From: Sphingomonas sp. Leaf22
Lineage (GTDB): Bacteria; Pseudomonadota; Alphaproteobacteria; Sphingomonadales; Sphingomonadaceae
DNA: 64,000 nucleotides
Reading direction: 5' to 3'
Assembly (NCBI RefSeq): GCF_001421715.1
Contig: NZ_LMKP01000004.1
Location: forward strand, 1 to 64,000
Position 1 is the first letter of the stretch. Every line of letters starts with the position of its first letter. The position numbers and the translations under genes were made by a program. A model generated the notes under the pieces. That model was not told where the DNA came from. It was given only the letters and a program-made list of their open reading frames with translations, and made no database searches. This document shows positions 50,509 through 58,742 of the stretch, piece by piece.

Positions 50509-52026
50509 TCAGTCCATCGCCTTGACGATCTCCTCGACCATCTTCTTGGCATCGGCGAGCAGCATCATGGTGTTGTCGCGGTAGAAGACCTCGTTATCGA
50601 CCCCGGCATAGCCGACGCCGCCCATCGACCGCTTGATGAACAGCACCGTCTTGGCCTTTTCGACGTCGAGCACCGGCATGCCGTAGATCGGCGAGGTCTT
50701 GTCGGTCTTGGCGGCCGGGTTGGTCACGTCGTTGGCGCCGATGACGAAGGCGACGTCGGTCTGTGCGAATTCGGAGTTGATGTCCTCCAGCTCGAACACG
50801 TCGTCATAGGGCACGTTCGCTTCGGCGAGCAGGACGTTCATATGCCCCGGCATCCGCCCGGCGACCGGGTGGATCGCATATTTCACGCGGACGCCATGTT
50901 CCTTCAGCTTGTCGCCCATTTCGCGCAGCGCATGTTGCGCCTGCGCCACCGCCATGCCGTATCCGGGGACGATGATGACCTGTTCGGCTTGGCTCATCAG
51001 GAACGCGGCGTCTTCCGCCGAACCGCGCTTCCACGGGCGGTCGATCGCACCGCCGCCGGCAGCGCCGCCGCTGTCGGTCGCGCCGAAACCGCCCGCGATC
51101 ACGCTCAGGAAGCTGCGGTTCATCGCCCGGCACATGATGTACGACAGGATCGCCCCCGACGACCCGACCAGCGCGCCGGTGACGATCATCGCGGTGTTGC
51201 CGAGCGTGAAGCCCATCGCCGCCGCCGCCCAGCCCGAATAGCTGTTGAGCATCGACACCACGACCGGCATGTCCGCCCCGCCGATCGGGATGATCAGCAG
51301 GAACCCGATCGCGAACGACAGGATGACGACCGCCCAGAACGGCCACGCATCCTGCGTATGCGCGAACTGCGCGACGAGCAGCAGGATGGCGGCCAGCACG
51401 CCCAGATTGATGACATGGCGGCCGGGCAGCAGGATCGGCTTGCCCGACATGCTGCCGTTCAGCTTCAGGAAGGCGATGACGGAGCCCGAAAAGGTGATCG
51501 CACCGATCGCGACGCCGAGGCCCATCTCGACCTTGCTGACCGGATTGATGACCGCGAACGGCTGTCCGATCATCGGCACGACCAGCGACGAAATGCCGAA
51601 CGCATCCGGATTGAGATAGGCGGCGACCCCGACCAGCACGGCGGCCAGACCGACCAGCGAGTGGAAGGCGGCGACCAGTTGCGGCATCGCGGTCATCGCG
51701 ATGCGCCTGGCGGTGGTCAGGCCGATCGCTGCGCCGATGGCGATGGCGGCGAGGATTTCGGCAATCGACACCCAGTCCAGAGGAAAAGCAAAAGCTTCCG
51801 AGGTCGCCAACGTCGATGGATCGATCGTCAGCATGGAGATCTGATTACGCGGTATATGTGTCAACAGCGTCGTCACGACGGCAATCCCCATGCCGACCAT
51901 ACCGAGGCGATTGCCCCGCCGGCTGGTGGCGGGCGACGACAGCCCGCGCAACGCGAGGATGAAGCACACCCCGGCCACCAGATAGGCGAAGGCGACCCAT
52001 GGATTGACCGGTGCGGCCTCATGCAT
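50509..52026 (-). CDS. pntB: NAD(P) transhydrogenase subunit beta
   Basis: Integral membrane plus NADP(H)-binding subunit of the proton-translocating transhydrogenase, which drives NADPH formation with the proton gradient. The 505 residues begin [20 protein letters not shown] at 52026 and have about eight helices. The C-terminal dIII domain has [40 protein letters not shown] (with K for R), [14 protein letters not shown] and [16 protein letters not shown], the NADP site. It lies 5 nt after pntA2. Together with pntA1 it forms the split three-gene alphaproteobacterial version. Confidence 0.96.
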   Translation of the reverse strand: [505 protein letters not shown]

Positions 52027-52031
52027 TCCGC

Positions 52032-52310
52032 TCACCCCTTCTTCTTGTACATGGCAAGCATCCGCTCGGTGACGGCAAACCCGCCGAAGATGTTGATGCT
52101 GGCCAGCACGACGCCCAGCAGCCCCAGCCACTTGGCTCCCGGCACGCCGGCGGCGGCAGCGGCGATCAGCGCGCCGACGATGATGACCGAAGAGATCGCG
52201 TTGGTGACCGCCATCAACGGCGTATGCAGCGCGGGCGTCACCGACCAGACGACGTAATAGCCGACGAAACAGGCGAGGACGAAGATCGACAGGATCGAGA
52301 GGAAGTCCAT
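52032..52310 (-). CDS. pntAB: NAD(P) transhydrogenase subunit alpha, part 2
   Basis: A 92-residue membrane subunit (domain II part) with three to four helices: FLSILSIFVLACFVGYYVVW, HTPLMAVTNAISSVIIVGAL, WLGLLGVVLASINIFGGFAV. It ends in the basic MLAMYKKKG. HTPLMAVTNAIS is the hallmark. It continues the polypeptide that in E. coli is the C-terminal part of PntA. Its ATG is 3 nt after the stop of the DUF559 gene, an unusual insertion inside this operon. pntB follows after 5 nt. Confidence 0.95.
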   Translation of the reverse strand: MDFLSILSIFVLACFVGYYVVWSVTPALHTPLMAVTNAISSVIIVGALIAAAAAGVPGAKWLGLLGVVLASINIFGGFAVTERMLAMYKKKG

Positions 52311-52313
52311 CGG

Positions 52314-52712
52314 CTACTCCGCTGGGTGAAGGACGTTGAAATCCTCCCCGGGACGGGGAGGGGGACCAGCCGCAGGCTGGTGGAGGGGGGTGGCCACAAG
52401 CGTCGCGATCGCTTGAGCCACCGAGCCGACGTTCGCGATTACGCGGCGGGCGTCGATCCGCACAACGCGATAGCCCTGTTCGCGCAGGAACCGCAGCCGG
52501 GTCTCATCGCGCTGCGGGCGATCGGCGTAGTCATGACCGTCACCGTCGATCTCGACGATCAGCCGTGATTCCCGGCAGTAGAAATCAACGACATACGGTC
52601 CGACCGGATGCTGGCGGCGAAACTTTACGCCAGCTTTCCCTCCACGCAGCTTCTGCCACAGCATTGCCTCTGGCGGCGACAGATCACGGCGCAGGCGGCG
52701 GGCGATCGTCAC
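52314..52712 (-). CDS. DUF559 protein (VSR-like endonuclease fold) inside the pnt operon
   Basis: A DUF559 domain: VTIARRLRRDLSPPEAMLWQ, VKFRRQHPVGPYVVDFYCRE, LIVEIDGDGHDYADRPQRDE, and YRVVRIDARRVIANV. This is the very-short-patch-repair/restriction endonuclease-like fold with candidate acidic and Q-H residues. The start is uncertain; GTG 52712 begins the conserved part, while the frame is open to 52973 through repeat DNA. About 20 C-terminal residues (PLHQPAAGPPPRPGEDF) are simply translated class A repeat. Repeats flank both sides, and the gene splits pntA1 from pntA2. It could be a passenger of a mobile unit. Real DNA cleavage is untested. Confidence 0.78.
   Translation of the reverse strand: MTIARRLRRDLSPPEAMLWQKLRGGKAGVKFRRQHPVGPYVVDFYCRESRLIVEIDGDGHDYADRPQRDETRLRFLREQGYRVVRIDARRVIANVGSVAQAIATLVATPLHQPAAGPPPRPGEDFNVLHPAE
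52343..52393. repeat. Class A palindromic repeat, single unit
   Basis: CCTCCCCGGGACGGGGAGGG, then GACCAGCCGCAGGCTGGTGG, inside the 3' end of the DUF559 gene. Same family as 13384-13518 and 29692-29825. Confidence 0.85.
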
Positions 52713-52736
52713 TTCCGGGCGTAGTGTGCGTGGAAC

Positions 52737-52850
52737 TCCCCCTCCACCGGCTGCGCCGGTCCCCCTCCCCGTGCCGGGGAGGATAAGAGGGGCTGCCCCT
52801 CCACCACGCTTCGCGTGGTCCCCCTCCCCATGCTGCGCATGGGGAGGATT
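52737..52850. repeat. Class A palindromic repeats, two units
   Basis: Two units in tandem in the inverted orientation (CTCCCCCTCCACCGGCTGCG... and CCCCTCCACCACGCTTCGCG...). Each ends in a GGGGAGGAT-type arm. They sit just upstream of the conserved part of the DUF559 gene and downstream of the PH-domain gene stop. Confidence 0.85.
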
Positions 52851-52867
52851 TGGGGCGGGCGTTTCGT

Positions 52868-53236
52868 TCACCGCTTGGCCAGCACCAGTTCCGCCAGCAA
52901 CCGCTGGATTGCGGCCGGGTCGGCATTGCGGCTGACCTTCAGCGACAGGGGCATCGCTTCGCCGGTCACCCACAGCTTCAGGTCGCTGTCGAGGTCGAAC
53001 GTGCCCGCGCTTTCGACCGAGAAGCTGGTGATCGAGCGATACGGCACGCTGCGGAACGCGATTTTCGAGCCGGTCAGGCCCTGTACGTCGACCAGCACGA
53101 ACCGGAAATTGGTCAGGAAGGCGGTGTCGCGCAGCGAGCGGAACGCGGCCAGCACCTCTTCGCCACCGATCAGCGCATGGCCGTATTTCTCGCGGATTTC
53201 GGCCGGGTCGACTTCGTGGCTGCTGAACAAACCCAT
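52868..53236 (-). CDS. Bacterial PH-domain protein
   Basis: A 122-residue cytoplasmic protein of the bacterial pleckstrin-homology group. It starts MGLFSSHEVDPAEIREKYGH; the core has EVLAAFRSLRDTAFLTNFRF, VLVDVQGLTGSKIAFRSVPY, SITSFSVESAGTFDLDSDLK and LWVTGEAMPLSLKVSRNADP. The C-terminal helix IQRLLAELVL closes it. Such proteins form ring-like oligomers in solved structures, but their role is unclear. It sits 13 nt after pntA1 on the same strand, so it should be cotranscribed with the transhydrogenase. Confidence 0.85.
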   Translation of the reverse strand: MGLFSSHEVDPAEIREKYGHALIGGEEVLAAFRSLRDTAFLTNFRFVLVDVQGLTGSKIAFRSVPYRSITSFSVESAGTFDLDSDLKLWVTGEAMPLSLKVSRNADPAAIQRLLAELVLAKR

Positions 53237-53249
53237 ATTCGTTTCCTCG

Positions 53250-54377
53250 TCAGGCGGTCAGGCGTGGGTTCACGACCTGGCCGCTTTGCGTCAGGCGGAT
53301 CGCCTGCGTCACTTCGTCGTCGGGCGGCAGGACGGGACGGCCGGCGTCCTTGTCCCAATAGGCCGCCAGAAAGTTGTAAAGGTTGCGCGCAAACAATGCC
53401 GATGCGTCCGCGGCCAGACGGCTGGGGACGTTGCGATGGCCGACGATGTTGACACCGTGACGCTGCACGACCTCGCCCGCGACCGATCCCTCGACATTGC
53501 CGCCCTGTTCGACCGCCAGATCGACGAGGACGCTGCCCGGTCGCATCGAGGCGACCTGTGCATCGCTGACGAGGCGCGGCGCGGGCTTGCCGGGGATCAG
53601 CGCGGTGGTGATGACGATGTCCTGCTTGGCGATATGGGCGGACACCAGTTCGGCCTGTGCCGCCTGATATTCGGCACTCATTTCGCCGGCATAGCCGCCG
53701 GCACCCTCACCCTCGATCCCCGCCACCTTTTCGACGAAGATCGGCTTGGCACCGAGCGACTGGATCTGCTCCTTGGTCGCCGAGCGGACGTCGGTGGCGC
53801 TGACCTGCGCACCCAGCCGCCGCGCGGTGGCGATCGCCTGCAATCCCGCGACACCCACGCCCATCACGAAGACACGCGCCGCGCTGATCGTGCCGGCGGC
53901 GGTCATCATCATCGGAAAGGCGCGACCATATTCGGACGCGGCGTCGAGCACCGCCTTATACCCCGCCAGATTCGCCTGCGACGACAATATGTCCATCGAT
54001 TGGGCGCGGGTGATGCGCGGCATCCATTCCATCGCCAGCGCCTCCAGCCCCAACGCGGCATAGCCATCGATCCGCGCCCGGTCGGCAAACGGATGGAGGG
54101 CCGCCACCAGCCATGCGCCACGCTTCGCGCCGCCCAGACTGTCGGGCGACGGCGGCGCCACGCCCAGCAGGATGTCGGCATCGGCAAGTGCCCCCGCCCG
54201 GTCTGCAATGGTCGCGCCAGCCGCGGCATAGCCGGCATCGTCGATCGACGCGCCGGTGCCGGCACCCTGTTCGACGACGACGGTCGCGCCGAGTGCGATC
54301 AGCTTCTTGACGGTTTCGGGGGTCGCGGCGACCCGGCGCTCGCCGGCAGCCTGTTCGGCGAGGAGCGCGACCTGCAC
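53250..54377 (-). CDS. pntAA: NAD(P) transhydrogenase subunit alpha, part 1
   Basis: Soluble NAD(H)-binding subunit (domain I) of the transhydrogenase, 375 residues from GTG 54377 (VQVALLAEQAAGERRVAATP, the alanine dehydrogenase/PNT N-terminal signature). NAD site: RVFVMGVGVAGLQAIATARR, LGAQVSATDVRSATKEQIQS and ITTALIPGKPAPRLVSDAQV. It lies 1 nt after the small oxidase-subunit gene, with the start and the previous stop nearly touching. The usual next gene, pntA2, is displaced about 950 bp downstream by the PH-domain and DUF559 genes. Confidence 0.96.
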   Translation of the reverse strand: MQVALLAEQAAGERRVAATPETVKKLIALGATVVVEQGAGTGASIDDAGYAAAGATIADRAGALADADILLGVAPPSPDSLGGAKRGAWLVAALHPFADRARIDGYAALGLEALAMEWMPRITRAQSMDILSSQANLAGYKAVLDAASEYGRAFPMMMTAAGTISAARVFVMGVGVAGLQAIATARRLGAQVSATDVRSATKEQIQSLGAKPIFVEKVAGIEGEGAGGYAGEMSAEYQAAQAELVSAHIAKQDIVITTALIPGKPAPRLVSDAQVASMRPGSVLVDLAVEQGGNVEGSVAGEVVQRHGVNIVGHRNVPSRLAADASALFARNLYNFLAAYWDKDAGRPVLPPDDEVTQAIRLTQSGQVVNPRLTA

Positions 54378-54378
54378 G

Positions 54379-54504
54379 TCAGCCCGCGATCAGCCAGATG
54401 ACCAGTGCCGCCAGCATGGCGCAGATTACCGTGCCCCAGGTGAACCAGCGGATGAAGCTGTTGTACGTCCCGGCATGGGCGGGGGTGCGGCCGTTGGTCG
54501 CCAT
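54379..54504 (-). CDS. aa3-type cytochrome c oxidase subunit IV-like small protein
   Basis: A 41-residue single-helix membrane protein (MATNGRTPAHAGTYNSFIRW, then FTWGTVICAMLAALVIWLIA, G). The Y-x-x-F-x-R/K-x-F/x-x-G/T-x-x helix entry is the pattern of the short proteobacterial COX4 family. GGTTCATCG precedes the ATG with a GAGAGG about 8 nt upstream. These tiny genes are typically found directly before pntA in alphaproteobacteria, as here (1 nt gap). Whether it joins the oxidase or the transhydrogenase is not known. Confidence 0.85.
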   Translation of the reverse strand: MATNGRTPAHAGTYNSFIRWFTWGTVICAMLAALVIWLIAG

Positions 54505-54581
54505 CGATGAACCTCTCCATACTGCGTCGTTCAGACAACTCTAACGCAGGTTGGACCAAGAACAAGCCCCGCACCGCCCCT

Positions 54582-54600
54582 GACGGTTTTCATGACCGTC
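54582..54600. promoter_or_regulatory. Inverted repeat in the divergent promoter region
   Basis: GACGGT-N7-ACCGTC (6-bp arms) lies between the small oxidase gene and the sigma-54 activator, 70 bp before the latter's start. It may be an operator for either direction. No -24/-12 promoter was seen nearby. Confidence 0.35.
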
Positions 54601-54670
54601 TTAAGGCGAACTTTACGCCCCTTGGCGCAAACGGATGTCGATCCGGGACGGCAGGGACTTGGGAGCAGCG

Positions 54671-56101
54671 ATGACGCGAGACGGACAGCGAGTGCTGATG
54701 GTGATCGACGACGAACCGGCACAGCGCCGGTTGGTAGGGGCGATCGCGGGTCGGCGCGGCTGGCGGACAGTGTTCGCGAGCGATGCCGCAACGGCGCTGA
54801 TGATGCTGAACACGCCGGACGGGCTTGCGCTCGATGCGGTGCTGCTCGACCATTGGACGCCCGATGCCGATGCACTGGCGTTGATCGCCGATCTGCGCGC
54901 GGCACGGCCGTTGCTGCCGATCCTGATGCTGACCGCCAATGAATCGGTCGCCGGCGCGGTCGCGGCGATGCGCGCGGGGGCGACCGACTTTCTGGTCAAG
55001 CCGCTGGCCGCCGAGCGTCTGCTTTCCGCACTGGAAGCGGCGGCGGGGGCGGGCGACCATGGCGAACTGCGCCCGCTCACCGAGAAATTGTCGGCCTCGC
55101 TGGCGTTCGACGAGATCGTCGGTTCCGCCCCGCAATTCCGCGCGGCACTGGCCATCGCCGCCAAGGCGGCGCGCGCCCGCGTGCCGGTGCTGATCGAGGG
55201 TGAGAGCGGCGTCGGCAAGGAAGTCGTCGCCGAGGCGATCCACGCCGCCTCCCCGCGCGCCCGCAAGCCGATGGTCCGCGTCAATTGCGGCGCGATCGCC
55301 GCCAATCTGGTCGAAAGCGAGCTGTTCGGCCATGAAAAGGGCGCGTTCACCGGCGCGTTCGAACGCAAGGCCGGCCGGTTCCAGGAAGCCGATGGCGGCA
55401 CCATTTTCCTCGACGAGATCGGCGAGATGCCGTTCGAGACGCAGGTGAAGCTGCTGCGCGTGCTGCAATCGGGCGAGATCCAGTCGGTCGGCGCGCGCAC
55501 GACGCGCGAGGTCGATGTCCGCGTGATCGCCGCGACCAACAAGACGTTGATGGCCGAGGTCGAGGCCGGGCGGTTCCGCGAGGACCTGTATTACCGGCTG
55601 AACGTCGTGCAGGTGACGATCCCGCCGCTTCGCGACCGGCGCGGCGATGTGCCGGCGCTGGCCCGCCATCTGCTGGCGCGGATCGCGCAACAGCCGGGGC
55701 TGCGGCAGTTGGGCATCACCGACGATGCCATCGCGCTGCTCAACACCTATGGCTGGCCGGGCAATGTCCGTCAGTTGCAGAATGCGCTGTTCCGGGCGGC
55801 GGTGCTGTGTGACGGCGACGCGCTGACCCGCGGCGACTTCCCGCAGATCGCCCAGATCGCGCAGGGCGACGCACCGCAACCGGTGTCGCTGGTCCCGCGT
55901 CAGGACACGGCGGGCGGGGTCACGCTGTTCCGTCCCGACGGCCATCTGCGGATGCTGGAGGAGATCGAGGCCGACGTCATCCGCCTCGCCATCGGTCATT
56001 ATCGCGGCCGCATGACCGAAGTCGCACGGCGGCTGGGGATCGGGCGGTCGACGCTGTATCGCAAGCTGGGCGAATTGGGGATCGACCAGAGCGCGGCTTG
56101 A
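54671..56101 (+). CDS. Sigma-54-dependent response regulator
   Basis: A 476-residue NtrC-family activator with start MTRDGQRVLMVIDDEPAQRR and GGAG 6 nt upstream. The receiver domain keeps IDDE, the phospho-acceptor Asp in VLLDHWTP, LTAN and VKPL. The AAA+ domain has Walker A VLIEGESGVGKEVVAEA, HEKGAFTGAFERKAGRFQEA with the intact GAFTGA loop that contacts sigma-54, and Walker B GGTIFLDEIGEMPF. RLNVVQVTIPPLRDRRGDVP follows. The C-terminal Fis-type HTH is MTEVARRLGIGRSTLYRKLG. No histidine kinase or sigma-54 promoter is adjacent, so the input and regulon are unknown. Confidence 0.93.
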   Translation: MTRDGQRVLMVIDDEPAQRRLVGAIAGRRGWRTVFASDAATALMMLNTPDGLALDAVLLDHWTPDADALALIADLRAARPLLPILMLTANESVAGAVAAMRAGATDFLVKPLAAERLLSALEAAAGAGDHGELRPLTEKLSASLAFDEIVGSAPQFRAALAIAAKAARARVPVLIEGESGVGKEVVAEAIHAASPRARKPMVRVNCGAIAANLVESELFGHEKGAFTGAFERKAGRFQEADGGTIFLDEIGEMPFETQVKLLRVLQSGEIQSVGARTTREVDVRVIAATNKTLMAEVEAGRFREDLYYRLNVVQVTIPPLRDRRGDVPALARHLLARIAQQPGLRQLGITDDAIALLNTYGWPGNVRQLQNALFRAAVLCDGDALTRGDFPQIAQIAQGDAPQPVSLVPRQDTAGGVTLFRPDGHLRMLEEIEADVIRLAIGHYRGRMTEVARRLGIGRSTLYRKLGELGIDQSAA

Positions 56102-56128
56102 TATTCGATACTGCACCACCTCCAACCC

Positions 56129-56208
56129 GTCACCCCGGGCTTGACCCGGAGTCCCGCTTCTTCGCGGACAGAAGTAGAAGCGGGGCCCCGGATCAAGTCC
56201 GGGGCGAC
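56129..56208. repeat. Class C inverted repeat, copy 1
   Basis: GTCACCCCGGGCTTGACCCG opens and a near-complement (CCGGATCAAGTCCGGGGCGAC) closes an 80-bp imperfect hairpin with an inner CCCGCTTC/GAAGCGGG arm. The same unit is at 58641-58722. It lies between convergent genes and may act as a terminator. Confidence 0.8.
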
Positions 56209-56260
56209 GTGAATGGCAGGCGTTGCGCGTCAAAAATGACGGTGCCGCCCAGCGCAACCG

Positions 56261-56809
56261 CTACACCACCACCTCGCGCCACGCCCCCGGCACCAGCCCC
56301 TCGACGCTCCATTCCCCGACCCGCCACCGGACCAGCCGCAGCGTGGGCAAGCCGACCGCCGCCGTCATCCGGCGCACCTGCCGGTTGCGGCCTTCGCGGA
56401 TCGTGATCGACAGCCAGTGATCGGGAACCGACTTGCGAAAGCGCACCGGCGGCACCCGCTCCCACAAATCGGGCGGATCGATCGCGGCGACCTCCGCCGG
56501 GCGGGTCGGTCCGTCGTTGAGCGTCACCCCGCGCCGCAGCCGGTCGAGCGCCGCGTCGTCGCGCGCGCCCTCGACCTGTACGAGATAGGTCTTGGCCAGC
56601 TTGAACCGGGGATCGGCGATGCGCGCCTGCAAACCGCCATCGTCGGTCAGCAGCAGCAGCCCTTCGCTGTCACGATCCAGCCGCCCGGCGGGATAGACGC
56701 CGGGCACCGCGACATGGTCCGACAGCGTCGCCCGCGCATCCCCGGTCCCGCGATCGGTGAATTGCGACAGCACGCCATAGGGTTTGTTGAGCAGGATCAG
56801 CCGCGCCAT
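56261..56809 (-). CDS. rluE: 23S rRNA pseudouridine synthase, RluE-type
   Basis: RsuA/RluB-family pseudouridine synthase of 182 residues lacking an S4 domain, as in RluE, which modifies U2457 of 23S rRNA. Motifs: [16 protein letters not shown], then [20 protein letters not shown] with the catalytic Asp in [21 protein letters not shown] and [20 protein letters not shown]. The C-terminal [20 protein letters not shown] is typical. The length matches the family. It is convergent with the sigma-54 activator. Confidence 0.92.
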   Translation of the reverse strand: MARLILLNKPYGVLSQFTDRGTGDARATLSDHVAVPGVYPAGRLDRDSEGLLLLTDDGGLQARIADPRFKLAKTYLVQVEGARDDAALDRLRRGVTLNDGPTRPAEVAAIDPPDLWERVPPVRFRKSVPDHWLSITIREGRNRQVRRMTAAVGLPTLRLVRWRVGEWSVEGLVPGAWREVVV

Positions 56810-56849
56810 GACGCCCTGTCGGCCCGCGCGGGCGCACTGTCCAGCGGGT

Positions 56850-57680
56850 TCAATCCCACCAGAAGAACCACCAGTCGCTCGCCATCAACGTCGCCGCCAG
56901 CGCCTCGATCGTGTCGACGCCCTGATCGACGGTGTCCGGGCAATAGGCATAGCATTCGTGCGCCAGTGCCAGCGCCTCCGCGCGATCCCTCGGCCGGCGC
57001 TTCACGCGCAGCTCGATGGTGTCGCGGTCGATCCCGACCAGTTCCGCACCATAGCGTTCCTGCCAGCGGCGCAGCATGGCGCACTGATATTCGGCCGGCG
57101 GACAGGCGTTCCAGCCGCCCCATCGCAGATAGGCCGGTACTTCCCACGACGTACGGGTCGGCAGGGTCACGATATGGACCCTGTCATACGGCTTGCCCGT
57201 CAACAGGTCAGTGGCGGCGGTCATTTCGCCCTGTTCGGTACGCGCCGGCCACGGACCGTTCGCGGGTACGAGGCTGCTGTCATAGCCCTGCCATTTCGCC
57301 AGATCGCCCGGCATGGCGATCATCCGGCTGGTCGCGACGATCCGTTCGACGGGCTGGACCGGCAGGTCCGCCGCACCCGGCGACAAGATCGACGGCGTAT
57401 CGATGCTGAACTGGTCGCAGATCGCATCCAGTCCCTCGTCGTCGCCGACGATCACCGGCCATCCCTTGCCCTCGGCACGGATGCGCTCCCATGCGGCCAG
57501 CGCCTGCGCGCCCGAAACGGTGGTGACCGGGTAGGGAAAGGCGGCGCGCAGCTTCGCTCGTACCGCCTGCATCGGTTGGTCCATCGACGGTTCCCGCTCG
57601 ACCGCAGGCGAAACCTGCGCCGCGGTCCGACCCGTCGCGAGCAGACCCATCAATCCGGCAATCCAGTTGCGTCGCGTCAT
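56850..57680 (-). CDS. DUF4253 domain protein
   Basis: A 276-residue protein with an N-terminal twin-arginine-like start ([20 protein letters not shown]) that suggests export. The C-terminal 130 residues match DUF4253: [60 protein letters not shown] and a terminal [10 protein letters not shown]. The middle part has [22 protein letters not shown]4253 is often found in proteins considered immunity-like or of unknown role. No toxin gene is adjacent. It is divergent from the S-formylglutathione hydrolase gene. Confidence 0.8.
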   Translation of the reverse strand: MTRRNWIAGLMGLLATGRTAAQVSPAVEREPSMDQPMQAVRAKLRAAFPYPVTTVSGAQALAAWERIRAEGKGWPVIVGDDEGLDAICDQFSIDTPSILSPGAADLPVQPVERIVATSRMIAMPGDLAKWQGYDSSLVPANGPWPARTEQGEMTAATDLLTGKPYDRVHIVTLPTRTSWEVPAYLRWGGWNACPPAEYQCAMLRRWQERYGAELVGIDRDTIELRVKRRPRDRAEALALAHECYAYCPDTVDQGVDTIEALAATLMASDWWFFWWD

Positions 57681-57773
57681 CGTCGCCCCTTCCCCACAGC
57701 CAACGGGAACCGACTATCCCGCCAAACCGTCCCTCCCTATAACCTATCGCGACCATCGGTGGAGAGCGACCCC

Positions 57774-58613
57774 ATGAAGACCGTTTCGACCGCCCGCGCC
57801 CACGGCGGCACGCAGGGTGTCTATTCCCACGAATCGACCGCGACGGGCACCACGATGACCTTTTCGGTGTTCGTCCCGCCGCTGGAACCCGGGCAGCGGG
57901 CACCGGTGCTGTGGTATCTGTCGGGGCTGACCTGCACCCATGCCAATGTCACCGACAAGGGCGAGTTTCGGGCGGCCTGCGCCGAACAGGGCATCGCCTT
58001 CATCGCGCCCGACACCTCGCCGCGGGGTGAAGACGTGCCCGACGATCCGGAGGGGGCGTGGGATTTCGGCCTCGGCGCGGGCTTTTATGTCGATGCGACG
58101 CAAGACCCGTGGGCGAAGCAGTACCGGATGCGCTCCTATGTCGAGGACGAACTGCCCGCGCTGATCGCCGGCCAATTTCCGATGCTGGATTGCGGTCGCC
58201 AGTCGATCACCGGCCATTCGATGGGCGGGCATGGTGCGCTGACCATCGCGCTTCGCAATCCCGACCGCTTCCGCTCGGTCTCCGCCTTCGCGCCGATCGT
58301 CGCGCCGTCGCAGGTGCCGTGGGGGGAGAAGGCGCTGGGCGGCTATCTCGGCAACGACCGCTCGGCATGGCGCGCGGCGGATGCGGTCGCGATGATCGAG
58401 GATGGCGCGCGGGTCCCGGCGATTCTGGTCGATCAGGGGGATGCCGACGCGTTCCTCGCCGAACAGCTGCGGCCGGAATTGCTGGCGAAGGCGTGTGCCG
58501 ATGCCGGTATCGACTGCACGCTCAGGATGCAGCCGGGATACGACCACAGCTACCACTTCATCTCGACGTTCATGGCCGATCATGTGCGCTGGCATGGCGA
58601 GCGGTTGCGGTAA
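57774..58613 (+). CDS. fghA: S-formylglutathione hydrolase
   Basis: Second enzyme of glutathione-dependent formaldehyde detoxification, hydrolysing S-formylglutathione to formate and glutathione. The 279 residues start MKTVSTARAHGGTQGVYSHE, with GGAG upstream. Landmarks: PVLWYLSGLTCTHANVTDKG, APDTSPRGEDVPDDP, GFYVDATQDPWAKQYRMRSY, the nucleophile elbow SITGHSMGGHGALTIALRNP, QGDADAFL (Asp) and PGYDHSYHFISTFMADHVRW (His). It is the esterase D family. The usual partner, class III alcohol dehydrogenase, is not in the window. Confidence 0.95.
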   Translation: MKTVSTARAHGGTQGVYSHESTATGTTMTFSVFVPPLEPGQRAPVLWYLSGLTCTHANVTDKGEFRAACAEQGIAFIAPDTSPRGEDVPDDPEGAWDFGLGAGFYVDATQDPWAKQYRMRSYVEDELPALIAGQFPMLDCGRQSITGHSMGGHGALTIALRNPDRFRSVSAFAPIVAPSQVPWGEKALGGYLGNDRSAWRAADAVAMIEDGARVPAILVDQGDADAFLAEQLRPELLAKACADAGIDCTLRMQPGYDHSYHFISTFMADHVRWHGERLR

Positions 58614-58640
58614 GGAAAACTACCCGACCGTCCGAAAATC

Positions 58641-58722
58641 GTCACCCCGGACCTGATCCGGGGTCCCGCTTCTTCTCGGCCGGTGGAAAGAAAGCGGGAC
58701 CCCGGGTCAAGCCCGGGGTGAC
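58641..58722. repeat. Class C inverted repeat, copy 2
   Basis: GTCACCCCGGACCTGATCCG pairs with CGGGTCAAGCCCGGGGTGAC; an inner arm GGGTCCCGCTT/AAGCGGGACCC makes the hairpin longer. As with copy 1 it lies between two convergent genes. Confidence 0.85.
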
Positions 58723-58742
58723 GGGGAAGAGCGCCATCGCGT

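Noticed and set aside
50368..52257. 629-codon plus-strand frame opposite pntB
   Set aside because: Antisense of a certain transhydrogenase subunit; low-complexity His/Asp/Arg composition.
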